From an uncultured Muribaculaceae bacterium (GTDB lineage: Bacteria; Bacteroidota; Bacteroidia; Bacteroidales; Muribaculaceae): DNA of 5,261 nucleotides. The notes beneath the pieces are model-generated. The model ran no database searches, was not told the origin of the DNA, and worked only from the letters and a program-made list of their open reading frames with translations. Positions 3,875-5,261 of this stretch are shown here, piece after piece (position 1 is the first letter of the stretch; each line of letters starts with the position of its first letter). A program made the position numbers and the translations under genes. Where the stretch lies: positions 1-5,261 of the forward strand of contig CAJUJB010000078.1 of NCBI GenBank assembly GCA_910586595.1. The letters are read 5' to 3'.

Positions 3875-5261
3875 ATGGCTCACGACAAGATAAAAAAAGT
3901 GCTGCTGCTCGGCAGCGGCGCGCTGAAAATCGGCGAGGCCGGCGAATTCGACTATTCCGGCGCACAGGCTCTCAAAGCACTGCGTGAAGAAGGCCTCCAG
4001 ACCGTACTCATCAACCCCAACATCGCCACCGTGCAGACATCGGAGGGTATGGCCGACAAGATCTACTTCCTGCCGGTGACTCCCTACTTCGTAGAGCGGG
4101 TGATTGAGAAAGAACGCCCCGACGGCATCCTTCTCGCATTCGGTGGCCAGACAGCCCTCAACTGCGGCGTGGAGCTCGAGCAATCGGGAGTTCTCAAAAA
4201 ATACGGAGTTGAAGTGCTCGGCACCCCCGTACGCGCCATCATGGACACTGAGGACCGTGAGCTCTTCGTAGAGAAGCTCAACGAGATTGGCGTGAACACC
4301 ATCAAGAGTGAGGCCGTAGAAAGTGTTGAAGACGCACTGCGCGTAGCCCGCTCGCTCGGCTACCCTGTGATTGTGCGCGCAGCCTACGCCCTCGGCGGCC
4401 TCGGCAGCGGCTTCTGCGACAACGACGAAGAGCTCTCCGCTCTGGTAGAGAAGGCCCTGTCGTTCTCGCCGCAGGTTCTCGTGGAGAAATCTCTCAAAGG
4501 CTGGAAAGAAGTGGAATATGAGGTTGTACGCGACCGCTTCGACAACTGCATCACCGTCTGCAACATGGAGAACTTCGACCCGCTCGGCATCCATACCGGC
4601 GAGAGTATCGTTGTAGCCCCCTCGCAGACCCTCTCCAACGACGATTACCACTACCTCCGCAGCATAGCCATTAAAATCGTGCGCCATGTAGGTATCGTAG
4701 GCGAGTGTAACGTGCAATACGCCTACGACCCGGCCTCGATGGATTACCGCGTGATTGAAGTCAACGCGCGTCTCAGCCGCTCGTCGGCCCTGGCTTCGAA
4801 AGCCACAGGCTATCCCCTGGCATTCGTAGCCGCCAAGCTCGCTTTGGGCTACGGTCTGTTCGACCTCCGCAACAGCGTGACACGCTGCACCTCGGCATTC
4901 TTCGAGCCAGCCCTTGACTACGTTGTTGTAAAGATTCCCCGGTGGGACCTCGGCAAATTCCATGGCGTCGACCGCCATATCGGCTCGTCGATGAAGTCTG
5001 TAGGCGAAGTTATGGCCATAGGTCGCACATTCGAAGAAGCCATCCAGAAAGGCCTACGCATGATCGGTCAAGGCATGCACGGCTTCGTAGAAAACAAAGC
5101 CCTTACAATCGACAATCTCGACGCAGCCTTGAGCGAACCTACCGACCGACGTATCTTTGCCATCGCCAAGGCCATGACAGAGGGTTATACCGTAGATCGC
5201 ATCCACGAGCTGACAAAAATCGACCGCTGGTTCCTCTACAAACTCAAAAATATCATCGACA
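3875..5261 (+). CDS. carB: Carbamoyl-phosphate synthase, large subunit (N-terminal 462 residues; runs off window)
   Basis: CarB uses two ATP, bicarbonate and ammonia from CarA to make carbamoyl phosphate. Only the first 462 of the roughly 1,070 residues usual for the family are visible, covering the carboxyphosphate half. Residues 8-30 form the pre-ATP-grasp motif (LLLGSG then EAGEFDYSGAQ). The ATP-grasp core includes Arg128 (TEDRELF), Arg168 and the glycine-rich loop LGGLGSGF (173-180). Glu216 lies in YEVVRD, and GIHTGES spans 238-244. Metal ligands are Gln281, Glu295 and Asn297, with Arg299, in IEVNARLSRSS. The oligomerisation region begins near 400 and includes KIDRWFLYKL (448-457). Several motifs (AAYALGGLGSGF, VNARLSRSS, KIPRWDL) follow the eukaryotic CAD/CPS pattern rather than the E. 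coli one. It starts 6 bases after the carA stop and is surely co-transcribed with it. No frameshift or missing catalytic residue is seen in the visible part. Confidence 0.95.
   Translation, partial: MAHDKIKKVLLLGSGALKIGEAGEFDYSGAQALKALREEGLQTVLINPNIATVQTSEGMADKIYFLPVTPYFVERVIEKERPDGILLAFGGQTALNCGVELEQSGVLKKYGVEVLGTPVRAIMDTEDRELFVEKLNEIGVNTIKSEAVESVEDALRVARSLGYPVIVRAAYALGGLGSGFCDNDEELSALVEKALSFSPQVLVEKSLKGWKEVEYEVVRDRFDNCITVCNMENFDPLGIHTGESIVVAPSQTLSNDDYHYLRSIAIKIVRHVGIVGECNVQYAYDPASMDYRVIEVNARLSRSSALASKATGYPLAFVAAKLALGYGLFDLRNSVTRCTSAFFEPALDYVVVKIPRWDLGKFHGVDRHIGSSMKSVGEVMAIGRTFEEAIQKGLRMIGQGMHGFVENKALTIDNLDAALSEPTDRRIFAIAKAMTEGYTVDRIHELTKIDRWFLYKLKNIID

Noticed and set aside
2909..4978. A 689-codon open frame on the minus strand opposite carA and carB
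   Set aside because: It lies wholly antisense to two genes with clear, continuous homology and catalytic motifs. Its product has no recognisable domain and an odd Val/Glu/Ala/Gly-rich make-up typical of the complement of biased codons.
1..5261. CRISPR array, insertion sequence, prophage, toxin-antitoxin or complete restriction-modification system
   Set aside because: No regularly spaced repeats, transposase motifs, phage genes or partner genes were seen. The HsdR-N protein stands alone, so a restriction system cannot be claimed.

Overview
The window looks like ordinary chromosomal sequence from a member of the Bacteroidota, most likely Bacteroidales; a Muribaculaceae-like gut lineage is a guess. 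Three promoters carry the Bacteroidota -7 box (TAnnTTTG) with a -33 TTTG-like element about 19-20 bases upstream. None of the five visible start codons has a Shine-Dalgarno sequence. The secreted protein has the 'signal peptide ending A|Q plus beta-barrel ending in Phe' layout common in this phylum, and a small HsdR-N-type nuclease lies beside holA. Species-level placement cannot be made from this sequence alone.

Layout, left to right. Positions 1-52 hold the 5' two thirds of a tRNA-Thr(TGT) on the minus strand, cut by the window edge. Positions 53-408 are an AT-rich divergent intergenic region with one promoter firing left into the tRNA and one firing right into an outer-membrane beta-barrel gene (409-1050). 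That gene converges on, and overlaps by 13 bases, a minus-strand gene (1038-1532) for a stand-alone PD-(D/E)xK nuclease domain related to the HsdR N-terminus. A short intergenic region with two perfect palindromes separates that gene from divergent holA (1617-2648), the delta subunit of the DNA polymerase III clamp loader. A strong promoter and a leader hairpin (2656-2713) then precede carA (2747-3868) and carB (3875 to beyond the window end), the two subunits of glutamine-dependent carbamoyl-phosphate synthetase.

How the genes work together. CarA hydrolyses glutamine and channels ammonia to CarB, which makes carbamoyl phosphate for pyrimidine and arginine synthesis; the two form one operon. 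HolA opens and loads the sliding clamp. The small nuclease has an apparently intact active site but no helicase or specificity partner. Its position back to back with holA is the most interesting functional hint here. The barrel protein and the tRNA appear to be unrelated neighbours.

The most notable sequence observations are these. CarA and CarB both resemble the eukaryotic CAD-type synthetase more than the E. coli enzyme, and their genes lie in one frame separated by a single stop codon. The solo HsdR-N nuclease is paired with holA. The carA leader can form competing hairpins. No mobile element, CRISPR array, phage gene or obvious new multi-gene system is visible.
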